A stretch of DNA of 64,000 nt, from assembly GCF_001427605.1 (NCBI RefSeq), contig NZ_LMGZ01000022.1, positions 1 through 64,000 of the forward strand, read 5' to 3'. The position numbers and the translations under genes are program-made. The notes beneath the pieces were generated by a model that did not search any database, was not told the DNA's origin, and saw nothing but the letters and a program-made list of their open reading frames with translations. This stretch comes from Devosia sp. Root635. Lineage in GTDB: Bacteria; Pseudomonadota; Alphaproteobacteria; Rhizobiales; Devosiaceae. Positions 44,495 to 54,334 of the stretch are shown piece after piece (position 1 is the stretch's first letter; each line of letters begins with the position of its first letter).

Positions 44495-45118
44495 ATGCGA
44501 AACGTTATGTTGGGTATGATGACCACGCTCAATGGCCGGCTGGACAGCCCGTTCGAGTGGGTGGATGCGGTGGGCGACGATGTCTATCGGCGGATCAACG
44601 AGAATGCCAAGACATCGGACACGATGCTGGTCGGCCGCACCACCTATGACGAGATGGTGGCCTATTGGCCGGGCACGCTGGCGTCGGGCGAGGGCACTGG
44701 CAGCAACCAGACCATGGCCCGGCACATGAACGAGGTCGAAAAGCTGGTGATCTCGCGCAGCGGATCGCGGCCGCTGGAGCCCTGGCACAAGGCGCGGATG
44801 GTGACGACGGCGGACGATGCGGCGCTGGTGGCGTTCATCACCGAGCTCAAGGCGAAGCCCGGCGGCAACATCCACCTTTCGGGCGGAGCGAGCCTGGTAC
44901 AGTCGATGGTCCGGCTCGGGCTGGTCGACCGGTTCACCTTCTACGTGTTCCCGACGGTATCGCCCGGCGCGGCCTGGTTCGGGGAGGTCGCGGAAAAGCG
45001 GGACATGACGGTGATGGGTGTCGAGACGTTCGACAAGGGCGTGGTCGGACTGACGCTGGAGCCCCGTGCGCCGCTGGATATGGGCGCGCCGCAGCGCTTC
45101 ACCGAATTGCTGAGCTGA
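44495..45118 (+). CDS. Dihydrofolate reductase-like (RibD C-terminal) protein
   Basis: A 207-residue NADPH-type reductase fold. RNVMLGMMTTLNGRLDSPFE opens the domain, TMLVGRTTYDEMVAYWPG lies near residue 44 and GGNIHLSGGASLVQSMVRLG near 128. These proteins resemble RibD reductase and DHFR; the natural substrate is generally unknown. The ATG at 44495 follows GGAGACAGATA; an in-frame ATG at 44471 is not preceded by a ribosome binding site. Confidence 0.88.
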   Translation: MRNVMLGMMTTLNGRLDSPFEWVDAVGDDVYRRINENAKTSDTMLVGRTTYDEMVAYWPGTLASGEGTGSNQTMARHMNEVEKLVISRSGSRPLEPWHKARMVTTADDAALVAFITELKAKPGGNIHLSGGASLVQSMVRLGLVDRFTFYVFPTVSPGAAWFGEVAEKRDMTVMGVETFDKGVVGLTLEPRAPLDMGAPQRFTELLS

Positions 45119-45123
45119 ACCTT

Positions 45124-45147
45124 CACCTCTCCCTTGGGGGAGAGGTG
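45124..45147. terminator. Hairpin between convergent genes
   Basis: CACCTCTCCC and GGGAGAGGTG form a perfect 10-bp stem with a TTGG loop, between the DHFR-like gene and the convergent AEC carrier gene. It could serve both strands. No run of T follows. Confidence 0.5.
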
Positions 45148-45153
45148 GAAGGG

Positions 45154-46089
45154 CTACAAACTGAGAATATACAGCCAGCCCGAAATGGTCACGGCCGAGG
45201 CTATGGTGGCGATGAGGATGGCGTTGGCGGCGACGCTGACGCCACGATTGTAGTAGGTGGCGAAGACGTAGACATTGACACCGGCCGGCATGGCCGAGAG
45301 CAGGATGCCGTAGCGGGCCACCTCCATCGGTACATGCAGCACCCAGATCATCAGCACATAGGCGATGGCGGGGTGGACGATCAGCTTGATGATGGCGGCG
45401 ACCAGCGCCTGCTTCCAGTTATCGCTGAGCTTGAATTCGTTGAGCGCCCCGCCAATGCCGAACAAGGCGGCGGGGACCACGGCCTGGCTCATCATGGTGA
45501 AAAAGGCCTCGGCCGGCTCGATGAGCTTGAGGCCGGAGAAATAGCCGGCCATGCCGGCGGCAATGCCCCAGATGAGTGGATTGGAGCCGACGCGCTTGCC
45601 GGCGGTCAGCAGGGTCTTGCCGAGGGCCTGGCCGTCGCGGCGCATCAGTTCCATGGTCACCATGCCCACCGTCAGCAGGATGGCGCCATGCAGGCCGATG
45701 ATAGACAGCGTGACTGGCAGAGAATCGGCGCCATAGGCGCGGGTCATGATGGGCAGGCCAACCAGCACGGTATTGGTGAACATGCCGGAAAAGCCCACCG
45801 ACACTGCCTCGCCCGGCCGGTTGCCGAAGAGCTTCAGCGCCACGACGATGCCGAGCACGAAGCAGATCAGCGCCCCCAGATAATAGGGGCCGATGATGGA
45901 AATATTGAAGGCGGCGCGGAAATCGCTGGTCAGCAGCGAGTGGAACAGCAGGCAGGGCGTCGCGAAATTGTTCACGAAAGCGATCAGGCTCTTGATGCCG
46001 TCGGCCGGGAACAGGCGGAGGCGAACGGCCGAATAGCCGAGCGCCATCAGCGCGAAGATGGGCGCAATGACGATGAGAATGGCGAGCAT
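45154..46089 (-). CDS. AEC family transporter
   Basis: A 311-residue inner-membrane carrier of the auxin efflux carrier (AEC) family with about ten membrane segments. It opens MLAILIVIAPIFALMALGYS, shows the family patterns FVNNFATPCLLFHSLLTSDF near residue 40 and SMFTNTVLVGLPI-like stretches near 105, and ends in a hydrophobic helix. Substrates in bacteria include malate and other dicarboxylates; unknown here. Divergent from glpD. Confidence 0.88.
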   Translation of the reverse strand: MLAILIVIAPIFALMALGYSAVRLRLFPADGIKSLIAFVNNFATPCLLFHSLLTSDFRAAFNISIIGPYYLGALICFVLGIVVALKLFGNRPGEAVSVGFSGMFTNTVLVGLPIMTRAYGADSLPVTLSIIGLHGAILLTVGMVTMELMRRDGQALGKTLLTAGKRVGSNPLIWGIAAGMAGYFSGLKLIEPAEAFFTMMSQAVVPAALFGIGGALNEFKLSDNWKQALVAAIIKLIVHPAIAYVLMIWVLHVPMEVARYGILLSAMPAGVNVYVFATYYNRGVSVAANAILIATIASAVTISGWLYILSL

Positions 46090-46195
46090 GACCGGGGATT
46101 CCCGAACCGGAGGGATACCCTGCCCTAGCCTTCTGGCGGCGCAGGGTCAACTTGCATCTTGTATGGAAGATTGGGGCAGAGGCCGTGATCCGCGC

Positions 46196-46245
46196 AAACG
46201 AAACGCTAGTCTTTCAAAACGAAACAAAACCGCGTATAAACGAAA
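46196..46245 (+). promoter_or_regulatory. Three AAACGAAA boxes upstream of glpD
   Basis: AAACGAAA occurs at 46196-46203, 46217-46224 and 46238-46245, exactly 21 bases (two helical turns) apart, ending 21 bases before the glpD start. DeoR-family regulators such as GlpR often bind tandem direct repeats, so this is a good candidate GlpR operator array. The regulator gene is not in the window. Confidence 0.7.
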
Positions 46246-46266
46246 GATAGCAGCAAGGACTGGTTC

Positions 46267-47757
46267 ATGGGCGGCAGCGACAACGTCGACATCTTCGTTA
46301 TCGGCGGGGGCATCAATGGCGCCAGCGTGGCGCGCGATGCGGTGGGACGCGGCTATTCGGTGGCGCTGGCCGAGATGAACGACCTGGCCAGCGGCACCTC
46401 TTCGGCGGCGACCAAGCTGGTACATGGCGGGCTGCGCTATCTCGAACATTACGAATTTCGCCTGGTGCATGAGGCGCTGGCCGAGCGCGAGGTGCTGTGG
46501 GCGGAGGCGCCCCATATCATCAAGCCGCTGCGCTTCGTGCTGCCGCATCACAAGGGGCTGCGGCCGGCGGCGGTGCTGCGGGCGGGGCTCGCCATGTACG
46601 ACTATATGGGCGGACGGCGCCTGCTGCCGCCGACCAAGACGCTGGATCTGACCCGGCACGAGACCGGCAAGCCGCTGAAGCCAGGCTATCGGCTGGGCTT
46701 TGAATATTCCGATTGCTGGGTCGACGATGCGCGCTTCGTGGTGCTCAACGCCCGCGACGCGGCCGACAAGGGCGCGGCGATCCATGTGCGGACGAAGGTG
46801 ACCAGCGTACGCCGGGACAGTGGCGGGTGGCTGGTGGAACTGGATGGCGAGGCCGGACGGCAAAGCGTGCGGGCCAGGCTGGTCGTCAATGCCGCGGGGC
46901 CGTGGGTGGACGAGGTCATAGCGGGGGCGATGGGCCGGAACGGCGCGCATAACGTGCGGCTGGTCAAGGGCAGCCATATCGTGGTGCGCAAGCTCTACGA
47001 CCACGACCGTTGCTATATCTTCCAGAATGGCGATGGCCGGATCATCTTCGCCATCCCCTATGAGGATGATTTCACCCTGATCGGCACCACCGACGAAGAC
47101 TATCACGGCGACCCCAAGGATGTGCGGATTTCCGAGAAGGAGACCGACTACCTGCTGAGCGCGGCGAGCGAATATTTCGCCAAGCCCGTAACGCGCACGC
47201 AAATCCACTGGACCTATTCGGGCGTACGGCCGCTGTTCGACGACGGGGCCAGCGCGGCGCAGGAGGCGACGCGCGACTATGTGCTCAAGCTCGATGGCGA
47301 CGCGGCGACGGGCGCGGCGATCAATGTGTTCGGCGGCAAGCTGACCACGTCGCGGCGGCTGGCGGAATCGGTGCTGGAAAAGATCGAAGGCGTGCTGGGC
47401 AAGAAGGGCCCGGCCTGGACCAGGACGAGCCGGCTGCCGGGTGGCACGTTCGAGCCATTGGCCTTCGACGCCGAACTGCGGCGACTGGGCATGGACTATG
47501 CCGGAATGCCGGCGGGCCTGTTGCGGCGGCTGCTCAGGCAATATGGCAGCAAGGCGCGGGACGTGCTGGGCAGCGCCAGCGATACCGGCGGGCTGGGGCG
47601 GCATTTCGGCTGGGATCTTTATGCGGCGGAGGTGGATTATCTGGTGGCCCATGAGTGGGCACGGACGGCGCAGGATGTATTGTGGCGGCGGACGAAGGTC
47701 GGGCTGCGGGTGAGCGCCGATGAGGTGGCGGCGCTGGGGGCGTATATGGCGAGGTGA
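46267..47757 (+). CDS. glpD: Glycerol-3-phosphate dehydrogenase, aerobic
   Basis: A 496-residue FAD enzyme at the inner membrane oxidising glycerol-3-phosphate to dihydroxyacetone phosphate and feeding the quinone pool. The FAD motif IFVIGGGINGASVARDA lies at residues 9-25, LVHGGLRYLEHYEFRLVHEA near 54, and WTYSGVRPLFDDG near 318. Length is typical. It is followed by glpK on the same strand with a palindromic repeat between, and preceded by a triple direct-repeat array that looks like an operator. Confidence 0.97.
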   Translation: MGGSDNVDIFVIGGGINGASVARDAVGRGYSVALAEMNDLASGTSSAATKLVHGGLRYLEHYEFRLVHEALAEREVLWAEAPHIIKPLRFVLPHHKGLRPAAVLRAGLAMYDYMGGRRLLPPTKTLDLTRHETGKPLKPGYRLGFEYSDCWVDDARFVVLNARDAADKGAAIHVRTKVTSVRRDSGGWLVELDGEAGRQSVRARLVVNAAGPWVDEVIAGAMGRNGAHNVRLVKGSHIVVRKLYDHDRCYIFQNGDGRIIFAIPYEDDFTLIGTTDEDYHGDPKDVRISEKETDYLLSAASEYFAKPVTRTQIHWTYSGVRPLFDDGASAAQEATRDYVLKLDGDAATGAAINVFGGKLTTSRRLAESVLEKIEGVLGKKGPAWTRTSRLPGGTFEPLAFDAELRRLGMDYAGMPAGLLRRLLRQYGSKARDVLGSASDTGGLGRHFGWDLYAAEVDYLVAHEWARTAQDVLWRRTKVGLRVSADEVAALGAYMAR

Positions 47758-47783
47758 AGCTTGCGAACCACGTTCGCAGTCGA

Positions 47784-47936
47784 CTCCCTCCCCCTTGAGG
47801 GGAGGGATCGAGGGTGGGGGTGTCGGAGGTGCCGCGGGCATCGAGCTTGTGGTGGCCGCGACACCCCCCACCTGCTCGATCACGGACTTAGCTGAAGCTA
47901 AGTCCTATCTCGCTTCCCTCCCCTCAAGGGGGAGGG
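47784..47936. repeat. Palindromic interspersed repeat, copy E
   Basis: About 153 bases with the same terminal arms as copy A (CTCCCTCCCCCTTGAGGGG and CCCTCCCCTCAAGGGGGAGG), but a different interior on the right: CCACCTGCTCGATCACGGAC then TTAGCTGAAGCTAAGTCCTA. It separates glpD from glpK. Confidence 0.88.
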
Positions 47937-47981
47937 TGGGTCCGGTGGGTTTGGCAAGATCGTGCCTCGGAGGAGAATTTT

Positions 47982-49469
<1,488 letters not shown>

Positions 49470-49510
49470 GAAGGGTCCTGACAGGCAGGACAATCGCATA
49501 CAAGGCTGGC

Positions 49511-49619
49511 ACGGCCTCGCCACGACCACCGCGCGGGAGGTTGGCAGGGGGTGTGGGGCCCGGATATGGGGGCTGAACATCCCCCACCCTTGATCCCTCC
49601 CCGCAAGGGGGGGAGGGAG
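49511..49619. repeat. Palindromic interspersed repeat, second subtype (copy F)
   Basis: CACGACCACCGCGCGGGAGG then TTGGCAGGGGGTGTGGGGCC and, at the right, CCCCACCCTTGATCCCTCCC followed by CGCAAGGGGGGGAGGG. Similar to the element at 54211-54311. Lies between convergent glpK and the CAP-domain gene. Confidence 0.75.
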
Positions 49620-49671
49620 ACGACTGAAACATTGCAGCCCGCCGGGGAAACCAGCAGATCAGGCCATGGCC

Positions 49672-50175
49672 CTATGGCGTAGCCCACGCCTGGAAGCTGC
49701 CGCCCGCGATCATGGCCCAATAGAGCTTGCCGCCGGGGCCGCGGGCGGCGGCGAGGCCGAATTCGACGAAGCGGTGGCTGAGCAGGGTGGAGCGGTGGCC
49801 CGAGGAGTCCATCCAGCCGCCGATGATGCCCTGCAGATCCTTGTAACCCTTGCCGACATTCTCACCCACGGCGCCGAGATAGCCGGCGGCGGTGACGCGC
49901 TCGCGCAGGGTGACGCCCAGATCGTGGCTCATGGTGTTTTTCTGCGCCATCAGGCGGGCCTGGGAACGGGCGGCGTCTTCAAGGCGGGTATTGTAGGTCC
50001 AGGGCGGCGCGCCATTGGCCTTGCGCACGGCATTGATGGCGGCGAGGATTTCATCGTCGGTGAGCGTTTCGGGCGTGCTGTCGCCCTTGGGCAGCATCGG
50101 GATGGTGGTAGAGCAGGCGGTAAGCGCCGTGGCCGCGGTGAGCAGGAGGAAGCCGCGGCGGGTCGAAGTGAGCAT
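49672..50175 (-). CDS. CAP-domain lipoprotein
   Basis: A 167-residue exported protein. The signal peptide TRRGFLLLTAATALTACS carries a twin-arginine-less lipobox with Cys near residue 21. The CAP (SCP/PR-1) domain follows, with SRSQARLMAQKNTMSHDLG-like patterns, AGYLGAVGENVGKGYKDLQG and WMDSSGHRSTLLSHRFVEFG containing the family His residues. Function in bacteria is poorly known. The ATG at 50175 has GGAG upstream and is preferred to one four codons earlier. Confidence 0.87.
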   Translation of the reverse strand: MLTSTRRGFLLLTAATALTACSTTIPMLPKGDSTPETLTDDEILAAINAVRKANGAPPWTYNTRLEDAARSQARLMAQKNTMSHDLGVTLRERVTAAGYLGAVGENVGKGYKDLQGIIGGWMDSSGHRSTLLSHRFVEFGLAAARGPGGKLYWAMIAGGSFQAWATP

Positions 50176-50193
50176 CGATGGCTCCATGAAGGA

Positions 50194-51045
50194 TCAGGCC
50201 TGGTCGTAGGCGCTGAGCAGGTTCGGCAGGCAGGCGAGCAGGCCGGTAATGGGATTGCCGTCGGCAAGATCCCAGCAGGCCGAAAGGGCGGCGTGGGCGG
50301 CGGCCCAGCCCAGCATGCGCTTGCGGGAAAAGTTCAGGCGCTGGGACAGGATATCGGCGCGGGCGGCAATGCGACGCGGATCGGCGGCGATATTGTCGGC
50401 ATGCTTGGGATTGATGAAGACATTGGCCAAATCATAGGCCGGATCGCCGACGAGGCCCTTGGGATCGATGGCCAGCCAGCCGCGATCGGAGGACAGGATA
50501 TTATCGTGGTGCAGGTCGCCATGCAGCGGAAGCTGCGCGCTAGGGCGATCGAACAGCTTGAGGGCAATGCCGCTGGAGCGGGCATAGAGATCGCGGGCCG
50601 TGTGTGGCCAGGCCCTTACATCGGTATCGAACAGAGTCTGGAAGCGGGTGCGCAGCGGCTGCAAATCCTGGGGGGCGCCGGGACGGGCCCTATGGAGATT
50701 AGCGACCACCGTGGCGACGGCGATGGTGCTTTCGTCATCGCGGCCGGCACGCACCGGATCGGATAGAGGGCCGCCATCGAGCCATTCCATGAAGATGGTG
50801 TCGCCATGGATATCGAAAACCGTGGCGGCGCCATCGCCTTCATACCATTGCAGCAGGCGGGCGCCCCTGCCCTCCTCCTCGGCGACGACGGGCTTCAATA
50901 TCTTGAGGGCGCCAAAATTGCGGCCATTCTGCTCGACGCGAAAAATCCAGCTCCGCGGCGTGTCGGCTACCGGGGTCGATTTGGTCAGGGACCAGCGGAT
51001 CATGGCGCGGCTGAGCGCGGTTTCTACAGGCGACTGATTCATCAT
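50194..51045 (-). CDS. APH(6)-like phosphotransferase
   Basis: A 283-residue kinase related to streptomycin 6-phosphotransferases (APH_6_hur, PF04655). The catalytic loop LPLHGDLHHDNILSS near residue 178 and the metal motif AIDPKGLVGDPAYDLANVFI near 198 are intact. Chromosomal members often have no known substrate, so resistance should not be assumed. It lies 18 bases upstream of the CAP-domain gene on the same strand. The frame begins with two consecutive ATGs. Confidence 0.88.
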   Translation of the reverse strand: MMNQSPVETALSRAMIRWSLTKSTPVADTPRSWIFRVEQNGRNFGALKILKPVVAEEEGRGARLLQWYEGDGAATVFDIHGDTIFMEWLDGGPLSDPVRAGRDDESTIAVATVVANLHRARPGAPQDLQPLRTRFQTLFDTDVRAWPHTARDLYARSSGIALKLFDRPSAQLPLHGDLHHDNILSSDRGWLAIDPKGLVGDPAYDLANVFINPKHADNIAADPRRIAARADILSQRLNFSRKRMLGWAAAHAALSACWDLADGNPITGLLACLPNLLSAYDQA

Positions 51046-51260
51046 TGCCGCTATTAGAGCAGATGGTGGACTATTTCGACAGGTGGGTGCTGATTGCCGG
51101 AAAACTTGATGAAATCATGACGATAACCACTGGGTAAGCCTGCCGATTGGCACAGTGGCAACCCTAAAGCGAGGAAGGGCTGGCGCGGCAAGGCTTCTTT
51201 ACCGGTAGCGGGCGCAAGGTCAGGGAACGCGAAAACAAGTCCATCAGGGGGGAACTTGGA

Positions 51261-51437
51261 ATGACGCATCAACCTTATGAAGACCGTCGTGAGCCGACCC
51301 GGCTCGCCGACATCATCGCCGCCGACGAAGTGCATCCAACGCTGGGCCGGCAGGTGCTCAACGGGCTCGGCGGATTGCTGGTGCTGCTGGTGACCGGGGT
51401 GGTCGTCGTGGCGCTGGTGCTGTGGAAGTCGCCTTAG
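51261..51437 (+). CDS. Small single-TM protein (58 residues)
   Basis: A 58-residue protein with a charged N-terminal half (MTHQPYEDRREPTRLADIIA then ADEVHPTLGR) and one C-terminal membrane helix (GGLLVLLVTGVVVVALVLW). A strong GGGGGGAACTTGGA precedes the ATG. No family recognised. It is too short for usual gene calling yet has a good start, strong helix and a clear stop. Confidence 0.65.
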   Translation: MTHQPYEDRREPTRLADIIAADEVHPTLGRQVLNGLGGLLVLLVTGVVVVALVLWKSP

Positions 51438-51449
51438 AACTCGATATTC

Positions 51450-51630
51450 ACCCTCCCCCTTGAGGGGAGGGTAGCGTCGCTGGGCCGAAGGCCCTAGCAG
51501 AGCTAGGGAGGGGGTGTCGGAGGTTCTGCAGACGCCGAATATGTGGGACCTCCGACACCCCTTCCTGCTCGATTCAACGGACTTAGCAACGCTAAGTCCT
51601 ATCTCGCTTCCCTCCCCTCAAGGGGGAGGG
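51450..51630. repeat. Palindromic interspersed repeat, mosaic copy G
   Basis: About 181 bases. The left part (AGCGTCGCTGGGCCGAAGGC then CCTAGCAGAGCTAGGGAGGG) matches copy B, while the right part (TCCTGCTCGATTCAACGGAC then TTAGCAACGCTAAGTCCTAT) matches copy E. Terminal arms are the shared CCTCCCCCTTGAGGGGAGGG and its inverse. It ends 36 bases before the uxaC stop. Confidence 0.9.
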
Positions 51631-51666
51631 TGGGCCCAGTGGATGGGCGAGACAGCGCCAACAGTC

Positions 51667-53073
51667 TCACTTGATCCGATAGGCATCCTTGGCGGCCTGA
51701 TAGCTCAGGTGCCTGGCCACATCCCGCGCGGTCGACTTGGTGATGCGGTTCTCACCCACCCATCTGCCCAGGAAGCCGCAAACTTCGCGGCGCCAGACGT
51801 CGTGGCGGGCGGGGATGGAGAGCAAAGCACGGGTATCGTCGTTGAAGCCGGCGAGATTGTAGAAGCCGGCACTTTCCACCACCTGGTCGAGATAGCGGCG
51901 GATGCCCTGCGGGCTATCGTGGAACCACCAGGGCGGGCCGATCATCAGCGAAGGCCAATAGCCGGCCATCGGCGCCAGTTCGCGGGCATAGGTGGTTTCA
52001 TCGAGCACGAACATGATGAGCCGCAGGTTGGGCTCGTTGCCGCAACGGCTGAGCAGGGCCTTGAGGCCGTTGACGTAATCGGTGGTGCCGGGAATATCGG
52101 CGCCCAGATCGGCCCCCCGCTCGGCAAAGAGCAGCGGATCGGTGTTGCGGCGCGAGCCGGCGTGAAGCTGCATGACCATGCCGTCTTCGACCGACAGCAG
52201 GGCCATTTCGGTCATCATCTGGGCGCGGAACAGCTCGGCATCATTGGCGTCGTGCTTTCCGGACAGCACCTTGTCGAGCAGAGCCTGCTTTTCAGGCGCC
52301 GACAGGTCGGCCGTATTGGCCGTGGGCACGCCGTGGTCGGTGGCGACGGCGCCGAAGCGGCGGAAATATTCGCGGCGGTTGCGGTGGGCATTGATGAGGC
52401 CCGACCAGGTGGCGATGTTCTCGCCGGTAATCTCGCCGAATTTCTGCAGGTTTTCGACGATGGCGGCGCGGCTGGGGTCGGTCACGTCATCGGGGCGATA
52501 GGTGGTGCGGACGCGGCCGATAGTGCCGTTCTGCTCCATCTTCTGGTGGTGGATCAGCGGGTCGAGGGCGAATTCGGTGGTGGCGATGACTTCCACGCGG
52601 GCGCGGTCGAGCAGGGCATGCGGCAGCAGGTCAGGCGTGGCCAGGGCCTTGTCGATCGTGTCGTAGATGGCGTCGGCCGTGGCAGGGGAGAGTTCCTGGG
52701 TGATGCCGAAGGCCCAATCGAGCGAATGGTCGATCCAGGTCTTGGATGGCGTACCGGCGAACAGGTGGTAATTGGCGGCAAAGAGGCGCCAGGCATCGCG
52801 GCCCTTGGCAACCGGCTTGCCATCCTTGCGCGGCACGCCCAGGTCATCATAGCTGAGGCCGCGGCTGCGCAGCATGCGGAGCACATAGTGATCGGGCGTG
52901 AGGAACAGCGCCGCCGGATCGGAAAAACGGCCATTGTCGGCGAACCAGGACGGATCGGTATGCCCATGCGGGCAGATCAGCGGCAGGTCGCGGACTTCGG
53001 GATAGAGCTCGCGCGCGATGGACTGGGCCGGCTCGGAAGCGGGAAACAGGCGGTCTGGATGCAAATGGGTCAT
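51667..53073 (-). CDS. uxaC: Glucuronate isomerase
   Basis: A 468-residue enzyme converting D-glucuronate to D-fructuronate (and galacturonate to tagaturonate) in the cytoplasm, the entry step of hexuronate use. It starts MTHLHPDRLFPASEPAQSIA, has the metal-binding LPLICPHGHTDPSWFADN near residue 30 and ATTEFALDPLIHHQKM near 170, GSRRNTDPLLF near 310 and AGFNDDTRALLSIPARHDVW near 410. Length is normal. No uxuA, uxuB or kdgK genes adjoin it, so the pathway is dispersed. Confidence 0.96.
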   Translation of the reverse strand: MTHLHPDRLFPASEPAQSIARELYPEVRDLPLICPHGHTDPSWFADNGRFSDPAALFLTPDHYVLRMLRSRGLSYDDLGVPRKDGKPVAKGRDAWRLFAANYHLFAGTPSKTWIDHSLDWAFGITQELSPATADAIYDTIDKALATPDLLPHALLDRARVEVIATTEFALDPLIHHQKMEQNGTIGRVRTTYRPDDVTDPSRAAIVENLQKFGEITGENIATWSGLINAHRNRREYFRRFGAVATDHGVPTANTADLSAPEKQALLDKVLSGKHDANDAELFRAQMMTEMALLSVEDGMVMQLHAGSRRNTDPLLFAERGADLGADIPGTTDYVNGLKALLSRCGNEPNLRLIMFVLDETTYARELAPMAGYWPSLMIGPPWWFHDSPQGIRRYLDQVVESAGFYNLAGFNDDTRALLSIPARHDVWRREVCGFLGRWVGENRITKSTARDVARHLSYQAAKDAYRIK

Positions 53074-53289
53074 GGTGGGGTTTTGCCATGAACCTCGCGG
53101 CAGATCAACGGACTTCCATACAAGATCAACGCCTGTGGCATTTTATGTAAATTAACCCCATTGCCAGGATCACGTTCGCCGGAAAGAGGCGCGGGACTAC
53201 CCTTCTCGTCGCGGGTGAGAAACAGCGCGAACGCGGCTGCCCAAGGCACAAATCCGGTCGGCTCGACCGGCGGCTGAGGGGTTGATCCG

Positions 53290-53457
53290 ATGGCAAATAT
53301 CGACAGCGACGAAGCGGAAAGCGTGCTGATGGCGGCGCGGCGGCAGGCGCGGGCCAGCGGCTATGTGCAACGCGCACAGGTAATGCTGATGGCCGCGGGA
53401 ATCGCGGCTTTCGGCATCGTGGCGGTGGCGGCCACCATGATGACCACTCTCCTTTAG
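53290..53457 (+). CDS. Small single-TM protein (55 residues)
   Basis: A 55-residue protein with a hydrophilic N-terminus (MANIDSDEAESVLMAARRQA) and a C-terminal membrane helix (MLMAAGIAAFGIVAVAATMM). GAGGGG lies about ten bases before the ATG. No family recognised. It ends 50 bases before the TctD gene and could be its first-operon member. Confidence 0.6.
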   Translation: MANIDSDEAESVLMAARRQARASGYVQRAQVMLMAAGIAAFGIVAVAATMMTTLL

Positions 53458-53507
53458 ACAGGACGGGCCACAGCCCTTAGTGTGGCGCCAGGGGAAATCC
53501 GGCGCCG

Positions 53508-54179
53508 ATGCGAATCCTGCTTGTTGAAGACAATGAAGACCTGGGCGAGGCGATCGAGAAACGCCTGCGCAGCGCCGGCCATTCGGTGGAGTGGGTCAAG
53601 GACGGCGCCGAGGTGGTGCATGCTGCCGAGGGCGATGATTTCGACGCGGTAGCGCTCGACCTGATGCTGCCCAATCGCGATGGGATCAGCCTCATCGCCG
53701 AGCTGCGGAAACACAAGTTCAATGCGCCCATCCTGGTGATCACGGCGCGCTCGGAAATCGACGACAAGGTGAGCCTGCTCGACCTCGGGGCGGACGACTA
53801 CCTGGTCAAGCCCTTCGATCTGCGCGAACTCGAAGCGCGGCTGCGCGCGCTGATAAGGCGGACGGGCGGGCAGACGACGAGCATGCTGGGCGTAGGCAAT
53901 CTCGAAATGGACATGGCGGGACTCAATGCCAGCGTCGAGGGGCGGTCGCTTGAGCTGGGGCGGCGCGAATTCCGGCTGCTGGAAATTCTCGTCACCAATG
54001 CCGGCAAGGTGGTGCCCAAGGAACGGCTGATGAACCAGTTGTTCAATTTCGACGAGGCGGTTTCGGTCAATGCGCTGGAGCTGCATATCTCGCGGCTGCG
54101 CAAGAAGCTGGAAGCGGCCAATATCGAAATCGGCACGGTGCGCGGGGTGGGCTATGTGGTGCGGACGCCGCATGGATAA
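53508..54179 (+). CDS. tctD: OmpR-family response regulator (TctD-like)
   Basis: A 223-residue regulator. The receiver (1-115) has the acidic pair VEDNED, the phospho-acceptor Asp in ALDLMLPNRDG near 51 and Lys in LVKPFDLRELEARL near 101; the winged helix (125-220) shows LGRREFRLLEILVTNAGKVV and the recognition helix AVSVNALELHISRLRKKLEA. It precedes the fused TctE kinase, so it most likely controls the divergently placed tctCBA genes. The tct assignment rests on this context. Confidence 0.92.
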   Translation: MRILLVEDNEDLGEAIEKRLRSAGHSVEWVKDGAEVVHAAEGDDFDAVALDLMLPNRDGISLIAELRKHKFNAPILVITARSEIDDKVSLLDLGADDYLVKPFDLRELEARLRALIRRTGGQTTSMLGVGNLEMDMAGLNASVEGRSLELGRREFRLLEILVTNAGKVVPKERLMNQLFNFDEAVSVNALELHISRLRKKLEAANIEIGTVRGVGYVVRTPHG

Positions 54180-54210
54180 TTCGCTCCATTGCGCCTCAAC
54201 CACCGCGCGG

Positions 54211-54311
54211 CTCCTCCCCCTTGACGGGGGAGGTTGGGAGGGGGTGCTGGGAGCCCCCATTTCATCGTGGCCAGCCGCCCCCCACCCCAACCCTCCCCGC
54301 AAGGGGGAGGG
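54211..54311. repeat. Palindromic repeat between tctD and tctE (copy H)
   Basis: CTCCTCCCCCTTGACGGGGG then AGGTTGGGAGGGGGTG, and at the right CCCACCCCAACCCTCCCCGC then AAGGGGGAGGGAG. Imperfect inverted arms of about 40 bases around GCTGGGAGCCCCCATTTCAT. It lies in the gap inside the regulator-kinase operon and would fold in the transcript. Confidence 0.82.
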
Positions 54312-54334
54312 AGCCGATCGCGTTTGCGGAGGCA

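Noticed and set aside
50194-51045. APH(6)-like gene as an acquired antibiotic resistance gene
   Set aside because: Composition matches the neighbours, no mobile element adjoins, and chromosomal members of the family often lack resistance activity.
53074-53289. Hexuronate regulator site (CTTGTATGG) upstream of uxaC
   Set aside because: Only one half-site of a GntR-type operator is visible, without symmetric partner, so the signal is too weak to call.
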